Shown here in pieces: positions 37,995 through 45,551 of a stretch of 64,000 nt of DNA. The DNA comes from Pantoea sp. AS-PWVM4 (GTDB taxonomy: Bacteria; Pseudomonadota; Gammaproteobacteria; Enterobacterales; Enterobacteriaceae), in contig NZ_ASZC01000002.1 in NCBI RefSeq assembly GCF_000468095.1, forward strand, positions 434,001 through 498,000, read 5' to 3'. Both the position numbers and the translations under genes were made by a program. Below the pieces are notes generated by a model. It was given only the letters and a program-made list of their open reading frames with translations, did not search any database and was not told the origin of the DNA. How positions within the stretch are numbered: the stretch's first letter is position 1; every line of letters begins with the position of its first letter.

Positions 37995-38543
37995 ATGCAA
38001 TTTAACATTCCGACATATCTGACCCTGTTTCGAGTTGTCCTGATTCCTTTCTTTGTGCTGGCGTTTTATCTGCCATTTCAATGGGCGCCGTTCGTCACCG
38101 CGCTTATTTTTGTGGTCGCTGCGGTCACTGACTGGTTTGATGGTTTCCTGGCACGTCGTTGGAAGCAAACCACACGTTTTGGTGCATTTCTCGATCCTGT
38201 GGCAGACAAAGTTATGGTGGCAATCGCGCTGGTGTTAGTGGCGGAGCATTTCCACTCCTGGTGGATAACCTTACCCGCAGCCACCATGATTGCCCGTGAG
38301 ATCATTATTTCTGCATTACGTGAGTGGATGGCGGAAATTGGCAAGCGCAGCAGCGTGGCCGTCTCTTGGATCGGCAAAGTCAAAACCACCGCACAGATGC
38401 TGTCTCTGGTCGCGTTGTTGTGGCGACATGATGCCACGGTGATTGGCGTTGGTGTGGTCGCGTTGTATATTGCAGCGGTGCTGACATTCTGGTCAATGTA
38501 TCAATATTTGAACGCAGCGCGTGGCGATTTGTTCGAACGATGA
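37995..38543 (+). CDS. pgsA: Phosphatidylglycerophosphate synthase PgsA
   Basis: PgsA transfers glycerol-3-phosphate to CDP-diacylglycerol, the committed step to phosphatidylglycerol and cardiolipin. The 182-residue inner-membrane protein has the CDP-alcohol phosphatidyltransferase signature (D-G-x2-A-R-x8-G-x3-D-x3-D) in [10 protein letters not shown] and [11 protein letters not shown], and about five hydrophobic helices. It starts [13 protein letters not shown] and lies 68 bp after uvrC. Confidence 0.96.
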   Translation: MQFNIPTYLTLFRVVLIPFFVLAFYLPFQWAPFVTALIFVVAAVTDWFDGFLARRWKQTTRFGAFLDPVADKVMVAIALVLVAEHFHSWWITLPAATMIAREIIISALREWMAEIGKRSSVAVSWIGKVKTTAQMLSLVALLWRHDATVIGVGVVALYIAAVLTFWSMYQYLNAARGDLFER

Positions 38544-38693
38544 TCGATGCGATTTAAAAAGCAGCAAACGGACGCACTGTGTGGATAATTCTATTGACTC
38601 ATTGCGCCAGTTCAGTAGAATGCATCGCATCGAACGGCAGCGAGTTTGCTAAAAGCTGAATAAAATCAGTAAGTTTGATAGTAATAAAAATAT

Positions 38694-38769
<76 letters not shown>

Positions 38770-38814
38770 GATTTAGCACTCTGTTTCAGTAACGGAATGC
38801 ACATCAGATTAAAA

Positions 38815-38888
38815 GGCGCGTTGGCAGAGTGGCCATGCAGCGGATTGCAAATCCGTCCACCTCGGTTCGACTCCGGGACGCGCCTCCA
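38815..38888 (+). tRNA. cysT: tRNA-Cys(GCA)
   Basis: A 74-nt cloverleaf. Acceptor GGCGCGT pairs with ACGCGCC; the anticodon loop TTGCAAA gives GCA; CCA is encoded. Confidence 0.97.
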
Positions 38889-38899
38889 CTTTACACCCT

Positions 38900-38986
38900 G
38901 CCCGGGTGGTGAAATCGGTAGACACAAGGGATTTAAAATCCCTCGATCGTAAGGTCGTGCGGGTTCAAGTCCCGCCCCGGGCACCA
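38900..38986 (+). tRNA. leuZ: tRNA-Leu(TAA)
   Basis: An 87-nt class II tRNA. Acceptor GCCCGGG pairs with CCCGGGC; the anticodon loop TTTAAAA gives TAA; it has a long variable arm and encoded CCA. It borders the prophage and is the likely integration neighbourhood. Confidence 0.97.
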
Positions 38987-39041
38987 TATTGAATACCGAT
39001 TCAAACCGAATAAAATCAAAGCAATAAGCAGTGATGTCGTG

Positions 39042-39064
39042 ACCGCCCAAGGGCGGTTTTTTTG
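39042..39064 (+). terminator. Terminator after the tRNA cluster
   Basis: The stem ACCGCCC / GGGCGGT with an AA loop is followed by a run of T. It lies between tRNA-Leu and the prophage integrase. Confidence 0.8.
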
Positions 39065-39077
39065 TTTCTCCACCTCG

Positions 39078-39102
39078 CTTTCCTAATATCCTTTCCTAAT
39101 AT
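39078..39102. repeat. Tandem direct repeat near attL, possible integrase arm sites
   Basis: CTTTCCTAATAT occurs twice with one base between copies, 8 bp beyond the integrase stop and about 90 bp from tRNA-Leu. Short tandem repeats next to int are typical arm-type integrase sites. The attL core itself cannot be fixed because the other prophage end is outside the window. Confidence 0.45.
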
Positions 39103-39110
39103 TCGCCGTT

Positions 39111-40124
39111 CTATTTTTGACCGCCGACCACAGGGACAACTGCAATCTTGCGATTGTAGCGAGCAGTTTGCTCAACATTTTTATGCCCCGATATCGCCTG
39201 CTTCTCATATAAATTCCCATCCAAATCCGAAATGCCCTTGGCCTTTAGATCGTGGAAAGTGAAATCGAAGGTCATCTCTGGAAACTTCTCTTTTGCTTCC
39301 TTCTTCGCTTTCAGCCAGCGGCTGTTAAAGCCATCACGGGTATATTTCGCACCTGATGGCTGGTGGATCACATAAATGCTACTCATCCCGGTTTTTAACG
39401 GCAGGCATGAAGCATCTTTGATAATTTTCTCAAGGCGCGGAGACCAGCCCTTAATCTGAGACACTGAAGTTTTGCTCTGTTTGATTAATATCCCCTCGTC
39501 AATCAATTGGCTTTTCTTCATTTCGAGAACATCACCCTGGCGAGCACAGCACAGATAAGCCAACTCCATAGCAATCTGGACAACGTCAGGTGCAACACTA
39601 AACAGTGCAGCATATTCAGCATCTGTCACATAGCGATCACGGGCCTTCTCTTTGAACTGCTTTACCCCTTTCGTAGGGTTGCGCTTAACTATGCCGCGCT
39701 CATAACCCCAACGATAAATACGCGACATGAAAGCCTTCTCCCTGTTAGCCTGGGTGCGGCTTTTCAGGCCGCGCTTATCCATGTATTTACGGATGTGCTC
39801 AGGTTTAACCGCATCAGAAGGCATCGCGCCGAAAACAGCTAAGACACTTTTAGAATATTTTCTGTAATCCTTCTGTGTCTCCGGTGCCAGCTCAAAGAAA
39901 TCGGCTGACTTGAAGAAACGATCAGCGAGAGCAGCAACAAGGCTGTCATCTGGCAATTCGTTCAAAAGCGCTTCGTATGCTGCCCATACCTGAGACTGGG
40001 GAGCATCAAAGCTGCAAAGCCTGATTGCACCACCATTCTTTGGGTGGAACTCAAACGCAGACTTGCCCCGGTAAACACGGGGCGGCATCCAACTGTCTTC
40101 TTTATTTTTTCTGGTACGGGCCAT
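39111..40124 (-). CDS. int: Prophage tyrosine integrase
   Basis: A 337-residue phage integrase with an N-terminal arm-binding part, a SAM-like core-binding domain (about 75-165) and a C-terminal catalytic domain. Active-site residues read Arg in CCARQGDVLEM, His in FTFHDLKAKG, His in ISGHKN and the nucleophile Tyr in TARYNRK. The usual second Arg of HxxR is Lys here (HDLK). The gene points toward tRNA-Leu. It shares one base (TAATG) with the upstream DUF4224 gene, so both are co-expressed in the int-xis order. Confidence 0.94.
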   Translation of the reverse strand: MARTRKNKEDSWMPPRVYRGKSAFEFHPKNGGAIRLCSFDAPQSQVWAAYEALLNELPDDSLVAALADRFFKSADFFELAPETQKDYRKYSKSVLAVFGAMPSDAVKPEHIRKYMDKRGLKSRTQANREKAFMSRIYRWGYERGIVKRNPTKGVKQFKEKARDRYVTDAEYAALFSVAPDVVQIAMELAYLCCARQGDVLEMKKSQLIDEGILIKQSKTSVSQIKGWSPRLEKIIKDASCLPLKTGMSSIYVIHQPSGAKYTRDGFNSRWLKAKKEAKEKFPEMTFDFTFHDLKAKGISDLDGNLYEKQAISGHKNVEQTARYNRKIAVVPVVGGQK

Positions 40125-40345
40125 TAGTCGAGTGCCCCAAAATTAGGTTCGAATGCATCCGGCATCACTGTCTTACGGTGAGTGATGGGATCGTTGAAAT
40201 GTTGCCAGGTCGTGCGTGGACGTCCATCGCGGCGAACCACGAAGAAAACCCCGGCTTGCTTTAGGCACTGGCATTGCTTAGACGGGATTTTGTACCCGGT
40301 GATTTGTTCAATGTCAGCATCAGAAATTATATCGTTAGTCTGCAT
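40124..40345 (-). CDS. DUF4224 excisionase-like protein
   Basis: A 73-residue protein with the DUF4224 pattern: DADIEQITGYKIPSKQCQCL followed by GVFFVVRRDGRPRTTW. Such proteins sit directly upstream of phage integrases and are presumed excisionases or DNA-binding adaptors. The start at 40345 has the GGTATGGAGAGA element 6 bp upstream (see findings). Confidence 0.75.
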   Translation of the reverse strand: MQTNDIISDADIEQITGYKIPSKQCQCLKQAGVFFVVRRDGRPRTTWQHFNDPITHRKTVMPDAFEPNFGALD

Positions 40346-40399
40346 ACCCATCTCTCCATACCTGACCTGCTGCAACAGGGAAGTAATTATCGTGACATG

Positions 40400-40744
40400 T
40401 CACGATGGTATTTTTAATTTCAATTCATGCCAGCCGCGAGTTAGCCAGCAAGCGTTTTCACCTCTAAAGCAACATTCAGTAACCGGCAACTGATCACCAC
40501 AGCGGCCACAATTACGTTTATTCAGTTCTGCCACCTGTTGATTAAGTTGGGCGTTATCGATACGAATAAGCGTGGTGATGTACTCATACAGCTCATATGG
40601 TTCACGCCCAGGGCGACGACCGGCGCAATTCTGCGCCAGCATTTCGAGTTCCTGATTATCGAGCACAAGCTCAAGTTTCTTATCACCGGCAGTGGCCTGA
40701 CGTGCGCGCTGTTCCTGTTTGCGTTCTGCGGGTGACTTAGCCAT
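40400..40744 (-). CDS. Phage protein with Cys-rich C-terminus
   Basis: A 114-residue prophage early protein, function unknown. The N-terminal half is charged and helical (KSPAERKQEQRARQA, then LELVLDNQELEML), and the C-terminal part has CGRCGDQLP and ECC..ACW, a possible zinc site. Relatives with this layout occur in lambdoid phages as far as I recall. It overlaps the next upstream gene by 8 bp. Confidence 0.72.
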   Translation of the reverse strand: MAKSPAERKQEQRARQATAGDKKLELVLDNQELEMLAQNCAGRRPGREPYELYEYITTLIRIDNAQLNQQVAELNKRNCGRCGDQLPVTECCFRGENACWLTRGWHELKLKIPS

Positions 40745-41129
40745 GACCGAGCACCCACTGATTATTTACATGCACCGCAAGGGGATAAGAGGTATCCGGT
40801 AACACTAAATCCTCAACCACTTCCCCGGTTTCAACAAAATAGTAATGGCTGTCCGTGATGTTGTTGATGAAGTGGGCTTCCCGCTCTTTCTCAGGCATCG
40901 CATTAAGAATCCGCAATGCTTTCTTTCCGACAGGTCGATAATCGGGAGTGGCCCCAACGAGTTTCGCAGCAGCATAGTTGTGATGCCCGTCCATCAAGAC
41001 GGTGTATTGCTTTCCGCGCAACACAATTGGATATACAGCCACAATGAAGCGCTTAAACCGGGAGGCTTTGTCTAAAACCTTTGCCCTGTTGATGTAACGC
41101 TGGCAACTGATCAAATCCCCCTTAATCAT
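40737..41129 (-). CDS. Small ParB/Srx-fold-like phage protein
   Basis: A 130-residue protein with the ParB/sulfiredoxin-type motif VLMDGHHNYAAAKLVGA. It keeps only the nuclease-like fold and lacks the HTH and dimerisation parts of ParB. Role unknown; regulation or DNA processing is possible. The ATG ending at 41129 was chosen because it overlaps the upstream gene by only 8 bp; a longer open frame upstream is a shadow of that gene. Confidence 0.7.
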   Translation of the reverse strand: MIKGDLISCQRYINRAKVLDKASRFKRFIVAVYPIVLRGKQYTVLMDGHHNYAAAKLVGATPDYRPVGKKALRILNAMPEKEREAHFINNITDSHYYFVETGEVVEDLVLPDTSYPLAVHVNNQWVLGHG

Positions 41130-41751
41130 GGCTGCCACCCTCCACACGCTTAAACTCAATAACCCACACCCAAGGGTTAGCCTGCCAGCTTTCCTCTCCG
41201 TAGATGGATTCCCATACGTGATGAAAGTGCTCATGAGGTGTAGCGCTGTACATGTAACCGGGAATTGAGTCATGACCACCTAAGCAACCTTCAGCAATTG
41301 CGTCCCGCTCCGTCATATCACGCAACCGCTCCACACGAACGCCGGTAATCTCCAGCGTTATGCGGGAATATTTGCGGCGCATATGAAGTGATGGCGTCCA
41401 TTTCATCGGGTGCGGCTTGCCGTTGCAGTCATACAAACGCACCGCGTCAGGCTTAGATGCGCGATAAACAAGCTGTTCATGAGGTGCGCCGCCAACTGAG
41501 CGGATTTCAAATCCGAACGTCTCACGCACCCACAGGCGATCACCTACTGCACCGAACGGGCAGGCATGCCAATAATCACCGCCATTCTCACAATCTTCTG
41601 ACCACGGCCAGTTGCTACCATCATCACGCTCCGCAATTTCAGTAGCGCGAGTAGTGCGCCGCCAGTCAATCAACCGGCGCGTCTGCGTCTTGCTGCCGTT
41701 CAGAACTGCCCGAACCATGTCGGCGTTGAAAATCATTCCGCGTTCACGCAT
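41122..41751 (-). CDS. Phage protein with ASCH/PUA-like features
   Basis: A 209-residue prophage protein. It begins MIFNADMVRAVLNGSKTQTRR and has VGDRLWVRETF, a pattern shared by ASCH/PUA-like phage proteins found in lambdoid early regions. RNA binding is the inference for ASCH folds; no function is established here. It overlaps its neighbours by 8 bp each. Confidence 0.72.
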   Translation of the reverse strand: MRERGMIFNADMVRAVLNGSKTQTRRLIDWRRTTRATEIAERDDGSNWPWSEDCENGGDYWHACPFGAVGDRLWVRETFGFEIRSVGGAPHEQLVYRASKPDAVRLYDCNGKPHPMKWTPSLHMRRKYSRITLEITGVRVERLRDMTERDAIAEGCLGGHDSIPGYMYSATPHEHFHHVWESIYGEESWQANPWVWVIEFKRVEGGSHD

Positions 41752-42100
41752 GGTCCACCTCCCGATGTTTTGCTATCGCTTCCTCAATGGTTGGGTGGCG
41801 TTCAAACATTCTGCCTTCCCGCTGCCTTTTAAACAGAACCAGCTTCACCATGCCGGGTCCGGACGGGCAAATTTCAAAGCGAATACAGCGGTCGTGCGCC
41901 AAAATCACCGCCTTAGTCAGCCCATCAAAATCAAATGTCGCTGCATTAAAACTGCGAGTGTTGAGTTCAATGCCACGCGAAAAAGGCTTTACCGTTCCGC
42001 ACAAGTGATTACCACCGCCCATAATGTCGCAAAGCATCTGGAAGCATGAAAACTGGTCCTCGGTCATCCATTCCTTGCGATAGAATTCGTGGTCACGCAT
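41744..42100 (-). CDS. Hypothetical phage early protein
   Basis: A 118-residue protein of unknown function. It has an N-terminal segment YRKEWMTEDQFSCFQMLCDI and a short C-terminal charged helix. No membrane segment or clear motif is seen. It is packed in the leftward early operon with 8-bp overlaps. Confidence 0.65.
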   Translation of the reverse strand: MRDHEFYRKEWMTEDQFSCFQMLCDIMGGGNHLCGTVKPFSRGIELNTRSFNAATFDFDGLTKAVILAHDRCIRFEICPSGPGMVKLVLFKRQREGRMFERHPTIEEAIAKHREVDHA

Positions 42101-42320
42101 GGTTCACCGCCTTTTCTTCCATCGACCATGCGTTAGCTAATGCCTGAGTTACCTGGTGGAAATCATGTTTAACTACCACTTCGGAAAAGGAACCGTCAGC
42201 ATCAACCGTTTCAATCCTGGTGTAATTGCCGCCACGAGCAGAATCAGGGCTAAATTGCGTCACAGCGTTGGTTTCAATGATGGTAGGGCCATCAAGCGTA
42301 AACATTTTCAGCTTAATCAC
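42093..42320 (-). CDS. Hypothetical phage early protein
   Basis: A 75-residue acidic protein of unknown function, beta-rich by appearance (MIKLKMFTLDGPTIIETNAV). It overlaps the gene above by 4 bp and the gene below by 8 bp, which supports it as real. Confidence 0.62.
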   Translation of the reverse strand: MIKLKMFTLDGPTIIETNAVTQFSPDSARGGNYTRIETVDADGSFSEVVVKHDFHQVTQALANAWSMEEKAVNHA

Positions 42321-42610
42321 TCATCACCCTCCAACTTGTTGCCGCACAGCGGGCAATACGTCATTTTCAGCGAGCACTCTTTACGGGTGAAATTCTTAGC
42401 CAACTCCCCGTTTTTCTTTTTCAGGCGATAAGCAAGTCGGTACCTGAGCATGACATGTACCCCGGAATTCTTTCCGAATGACATAACTTGGTTGTCCCAA
42501 CCACACCCATCCCATGAAGAACCTAATTCACTGCCTTCCGGGACGCCTTCCATCAGATGCGCGTGTAGCTTTTCATTTGCCTGATCCAGGCAGTTGCATT
42601 TGGTAGGCAT
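42317..42610 (-). CDS. Phage protein with C-terminal zinc ribbon half
   Basis: A 97-residue protein ending MTYCPLCGNKLEGDE, a CxxC zinc-ribbon knuckle; a second Cys pair is possible near CNC at the N-terminus. It is unrecognised beyond that. It shares 4 bp with the downstream gene and 1 bp with the upstream gene. Confidence 0.65.
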   Translation of the reverse strand: MPTKCNCLDQANEKLHAHLMEGVPEGSELGSSWDGCGWDNQVMSFGKNSGVHVMLRYRLAYRLKKKNGELAKNFTRKECSLKMTYCPLCGNKLEGDE

Positions 42611-43047
42611 CAGTGGACCTCAGTTGGCTGATTGGCGCGTAACAGGTCCATCTCCAGTTGGGAGATGAGATTGAGGCAGTGCGAAACACCTGGCTGCTGG
42701 TGGTTTGCCCGGAGCTGGACGTATTTATGCGTTTGCCCGACTGCCTGAGCGTTCAGCTCTTTAATCCACAGGTCTGAAGTAGGGGTGATCATCGCTTCGT
42801 TAAGGTCAGCGATGAGGCTGTCATGATCACCTACAGACTGGAGCGCTTTGATAGCGCCGGGAATCAGCGCATTAAGTCGCAGGACTTCACCGGCCATGAC
42901 GTTAGCGCGGGTGTTTGCGACATCGAGACGGGTAGCGAGGTCACTAATCATCTTCGCGATGTCGATCAGTGCGGTTTCAACGGTCAGTGCCTTTGAAAAT
43001 TCGTGAGCAGCTTTAACCACTTCTCTGTTTGATTTTGTGTTGTGCAT
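42610..43047 (-). CDS. Hypothetical helical phage protein
   Basis: A 145-residue, mostly helical protein of unknown function: MHNTKSNREVVKAAHEFSKA, then ISDLATRLDVANTRANVMAG, which looks coiled-coil forming. The start at 43047 has GAGG 8 bases upstream; a longer form from 43080 is possible. Confidence 0.62.
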   Translation of the reverse strand: MHNTKSNREVVKAAHEFSKALTVETALIDIAKMISDLATRLDVANTRANVMAGEVLRLNALIPGAIKALQSVGDHDSLIADLNEAMITPTSDLWIKELNAQAVGQTHKYVQLRANHQQPGVSHCLNLISQLEMDLLRANQPTEVH

Positions 43048-43057
43048 GCTGGTGGCC

Positions 43058-43219
43058 TCAGTGAATGGTGCGGTTAGCATTATTCAGGCGTTCAGCTTCT
43101 TTCTGTGCCGCCAGCGGGTTGCTGATGATTGAGCCGTCAGGCATAACCCAGCCACCCAGGATGATGCTGTAGGGAAGGGTGATAATCCCGACAACGATGT
43201 GATCGTTTGGATGCTGCAT
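43058..43219 (-). CDS. Small hypothetical phage protein
   Basis: A 53-residue protein with a central hydrophobic stretch (HIVVGIITLPYSIILGGWVM), probably a short membrane or core strand segment. The ATG ending at 43219 is chosen because the extended ribosome-binding element GGTATGGAGAGA lies 4 bp upstream. Function unknown. Confidence 0.55.
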   Translation of the reverse strand: MQHPNDHIVVGIITLPYSIILGGWVMPDGSIISNPLAAQKEAERLNNANRTIH

Positions 43220-43630
43220 ATATCTCTCCATACCGTTTTTTGGTTGCACGAATCCCTTGCCGGTATTGGCAATAAAGCAAAAAGGGATTCATTCAAATTG
43301 GCAGGTGAGCACTGCAACACTCACCGCCGCTACTCCATACCTGAAAGGATGTGTGGTGCCGGGTGCCTCCCGGTGCCCTGTGTAAGCTGACAAAGTGCAG
43401 GGCGGTGACTGATAGTATTGACGCACCTGATACTAAGGTGATTGTCAGTTTTACCGCGAGCGCTGAGCCGCATTCACCACAACGGTAAGAGCACTGTCAG
43501 GGTGCTTCAGGCGCTATACCCGCCATCGGCCAATGCTCTTGCCTGTTGTGTGCCGGAATGTTTCACGGCGACTTACCTTTGTTGAATAACCCGCCTTGCG
43601 GCGAGTTAATTCAAAAACTGAGATTGCTGC
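43220..43630. other. 411-base gap without a firm gene
   Basis: No convincing CDS. A third minus-strand copy of GGTATGGAG lies at 43333-43342, upstream of an 11-codon GTG frame only. A hairpin CGCC-GCAA-GGCG (43591-43602, minus) past the secreted-protein stop may terminate it. Confidence 0.5.
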
Positions 43631-44026
43631 TTAATTGACTTTTGTCGCCTGAATAGTGGCGCTACCCACATTGTTGCTACACGAATCGTCACTAATGAAA
43701 GCCTGGAATGTTGCAGTAGGCTGTGTAACCGTGACGGTAGTCGGTGAGCTGCTGACTGTTGCACCCCAGCGCGCATTACCCATACCACCTTGCAAAAACA
43801 CACGATCAATAGGGCAACCAGTGCCGCCCTGGCAGTTCATGGTGTTAGATGACAAAGAAAAGGTGTAAGTACCCTGACTCAGACTGAACAGAATAGGGGT
43901 ACCTTTTTGAATCTGGGTATTACTGAGCGGTGGGTAAATGCAGTTGCTGATAGCACTGACATTAAACGTTTCAGCCTGGCTACCAAACGACAGCAAACCT
44001 AGGAGAAACAGGGCCTTTAATTTCAT
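43631..44026 (-). CDS. Secreted cysteine-containing moron protein
   Basis: A 131-residue precursor with a clear Sec signal peptide (MKLKALFLLGLLSFGSQA, cleavage after residue 18). The mature domain of about 113 residues is Ser/Thr/Gln-rich and looks beta-stranded, with four Cys (ISNC, MNCQGGTGC, DDSC) able to form two disulfides. No family is recognised. It lies beyond the presumed leftward terminator at 44150-44185, with AGAGGAA before its ATG and an AT-rich upstream stretch containing TATAAA. This is a typical lysogenic-conversion (moron) arrangement expressed from the prophage. Export to periplasm or surface is the inference. Confidence 0.75.
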   Translation of the reverse strand: MKLKALFLLGLLSFGSQAETFNVSAISNCIYPPLSNTQIQKGTPILFSLSQGTYTFSLSSNTMNCQGGTGCPIDRVFLQGGMGNARWGATVSSSPTTVTVTQPTATFQAFISDDSCSNNVGSATIQATKVN

Positions 44027-44149
44027 GAAAATTCCTCTTTGATTTATAAACGAACTCAATTACCACAAAAATCAAGGGCACTTACTCCACGTCTCTAAAG
44101 CGTTCGAAAACACCCGTTTTGCAAATGCCCTTGTCGTTGTGAAAAAAGG

Positions 44150-44185
44150 GGCGGTTAAACCAGAGCAATCACCAGAGAAACCGCC
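44150..44185 (-). terminator. Leftward early terminator (tL-like)
   Basis: On the minus strand GGCGGTT..AACCGCC enclose 22 bases and are followed by CCTTTTTT. It lies just after the 40-aa frame and about 180 bp from OL, as tL1 does in lambda. Confidence 0.65.
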
Positions 44186-44208
44186 AAACAACTACTTGCT
44201 CAAAGCGC

Positions 44209-44331
44209 CTAACACTCCACCGTCACTACACACAGATCACCATCACAAATCAGCTCAGCCTCAGGGAACAGTCTCAGGAAGGTGAGTAAGTCGGCCAGGC
44301 TGGTGTTCGCCATGTTCTTTACCATCTTCAT
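44209..44331 (-). CDS. 40-residue peptide in the lambda N position
   Basis: A short frame beginning MKMVKNMANTSLADLLTFL and ending with CVVTVEC; 40 residues. GAGGAAC stands 6 bp before the ATG. It is the first gene after the OL operator cluster and is followed by a terminator, the place lambda uses for N. It is acidic and not Arg-rich, so it is not an N-type boxB-binding protein. It may be a leader or small regulator. No homologue is recognised. Confidence 0.55.
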   Translation of the reverse strand: MKMVKNMANTSLADLLTFLRLFPEAELICDGDLCVVTVEC

Positions 44332-44363
44332 CTGATGTTCCTCAGAAATCGCTCGATAGGGTG

Positions 44364-44420
44364 ATTAAACTATATGTTTATAAATGAGTCAACTATGAGT
44401 TGATAAATATTTTGTTTACT
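44364..44420. promoter_or_regulatory. Left operator cluster (OL)
   Basis: Three sites fit the 19-bp pattern of the right operators (TGTAAAC-N5-GTTTACA): 44364-44382 (ATTAAAC..GTTTATA), 44387-44405 (AGTCAAC..GTTGATA) and 44402-44420 (GATAAAT..GTTTACT). The last two overlap by 4 bp. They lie downstream of the repressor gene, as lambda OL does. Confidence 0.65.
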
Positions 44421-44484
44421 TCGAGGGGCCAGGCTTCAGGCATAAAAAAACCGGCACTTGGCCGGTTTATTCATTGATTCGGGA

Positions 44485-45156
44485 CTATTCTTTGCCAACG
44501 TCATCGGCAGAAATAAAACGTGTTGCTTTGATTATTCCTGAGACAAAGTGGATTTTTTCTACTTGGTTAACTGGTAAGGTGAAGGGCTTATGATCGTTGT
44601 TTATGCTCGTGAATTGGTAATCACCTGCGCGATTGTAATTGAGAATCTTGATCATGTTGTGACCATCTGAAGTTCTAATGAATACTTCATCACCAGGGTG
44701 AACCTTCGTGTTTGGTTCGATCACTACAAACTCACCTGATTGGATACGGGGCCACATGCTATCCCCTCGAACCCTCAAGCCATAAGCTTCACGGTCATCG
44801 CTATAAATTCTAAGCCAACCGGCGTGAAACTCCATCATATCAATAAGCCCATCCATGCCCAGAACAGCATCACCTTTAACGGGGATAACCCCATTCATGA
44901 TGTTGCCAACTACTTCAACCTCGTTTGCAGGTTTCTGGTGTGGTGTTGAATACATCTGCTCACTTTCACCAAGAACCCAGGATAAATCCAAACCCGTAGC
45001 CGCCGAAATTTTTATGGCCGAATCTTTACCAATTTCTCCGCGCTTAAACCAGTTATTAACCGCTTGAGGTGAAACCCCCGCAATCCTCGCAAGGTCCGCT
45101 TTACTCAAATTTGCAGCCTTCAGCAGCTCATCCAGCCTTGTCGTCGCCTTACTCAT
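44485..45156 (-). CDS. CI-like prophage repressor
   Basis: A 223-residue lambdoid repressor. The N-terminal HTH (LSKADLARIAGVSPQAVNNWF) binds operators, and a C-terminal S24/LexA-type peptidase domain carries the Ser in RGDSMWPRI and the Lys in HNMIKIL. The canonical Ala-Gly or Cys-Gly cleavage dipeptide is not apparent in the linker; the candidate region reads KGDAVLGMDG. The start at 45156 (MSKATTRL) is one option; an in-frame ATG at 45177 would add seven residues. Two 19-bp operator clusters flank the gene. Confidence 0.9.
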   Translation of the reverse strand: MSKATTRLDELLKAANLSKADLARIAGVSPQAVNNWFKRGEIGKDSAIKISAATGLDLSWVLGESEQMYSTPHQKPANEVEVVGNIMNGVIPVKGDAVLGMDGLIDMMEFHAGWLRIYSDDREAYGLRVRGDSMWPRIQSGEFVVIEPNTKVHPGDEVFIRTSDGHNMIKILNYNRAGDYQFTSINNDHKPFTLPVNQVEKIHFVSGIIKATRFISADDVGKE

Positions 45157-45191
45157 AAGTGGTATCGCACTGTTCATATTCAAAACTCGAT

Positions 45192-45258
45192 TGTAAACGT
45201 TCTGTTTACATAGGGGAATAAACACATAGTTGACTGCACTGTAAACTTATTGTTTAAT
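45192..45258. promoter_or_regulatory. Right operator cluster (OR) with three sites
   Basis: Three 19-bp sites lie between repressor and cro: 45192-45210 (TGTAAAC..GTTTACA, perfect arms), 45217-45235 (AATAAAC..GTTGACT) and 45240-45258 (TGTAAAC..GTTTAAT). Centres are 25 and 23 bp apart, one face of the helix turn pattern seen for OR1-OR3. Confidence 0.8.
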
Positions 45259-45289
45259 GTTCCTGTCAAATATAAACCGGAGATGAATA

Positions 45290-45520
45290 ATGGAAGCTTT
45301 GAACAAAGCGATTAAAGCGGCAGGTTCCGCGCGCGCTTTGGCTCTGAAACTTGGTGTATCTCCAATGACTGTAAGTTACTGGCAGAGCCGCTCATCAGGG
45401 GTAGTACCTGCTGAGCGAGTCATCAGCATCTTCCAGATCACTGGTGTGACACCTCATGAACTTAGGCCCGATTTGTATCCAAGCCCATCTGATGGTGTGG
45501 CTGATGTTAAACAACTCTAA
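45290..45520 (+). CDS. Cro-like (YdaS-type) regulator
   Basis: A 76-residue HTH protein with KAAGSARALALKLGVSPMTV and VSYWQSRSSGVVPAERV, the YdaS/Cro pattern. It is divergent from the repressor across OR and opens the rightward early operon, so it is the functional Cro. GGAGATGAAT precedes the ATG. Confidence 0.88.
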   Translation: MEALNKAIKAAGSARALALKLGVSPMTVSYWQSRSSGVVPAERVISIFQITGVTPHELRPDLYPSPSDGVADVKQL

Positions 45521-45551
45521 CAAACCCAGTAACTACCAAAGGAAAACCGAA

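Noticed and set aside
43137-43292. 51-residue minus-strand frame (MNPFLLYCQ start) and the 11-codon frame before it
   Set aside because: It overlaps the 53-aa gene at 43058-43219 almost fully in another register; evidence is too weak to prefer it, though it follows an orphan GGTATGGAG element.
44073-44133. Long-loop inverted repeat (CAAGGGCA / TGCCCTTG) as a second C4-type RNA
   Set aside because: Only one inner hairpin could be found; the evidence is too thin to call an RNA gene.
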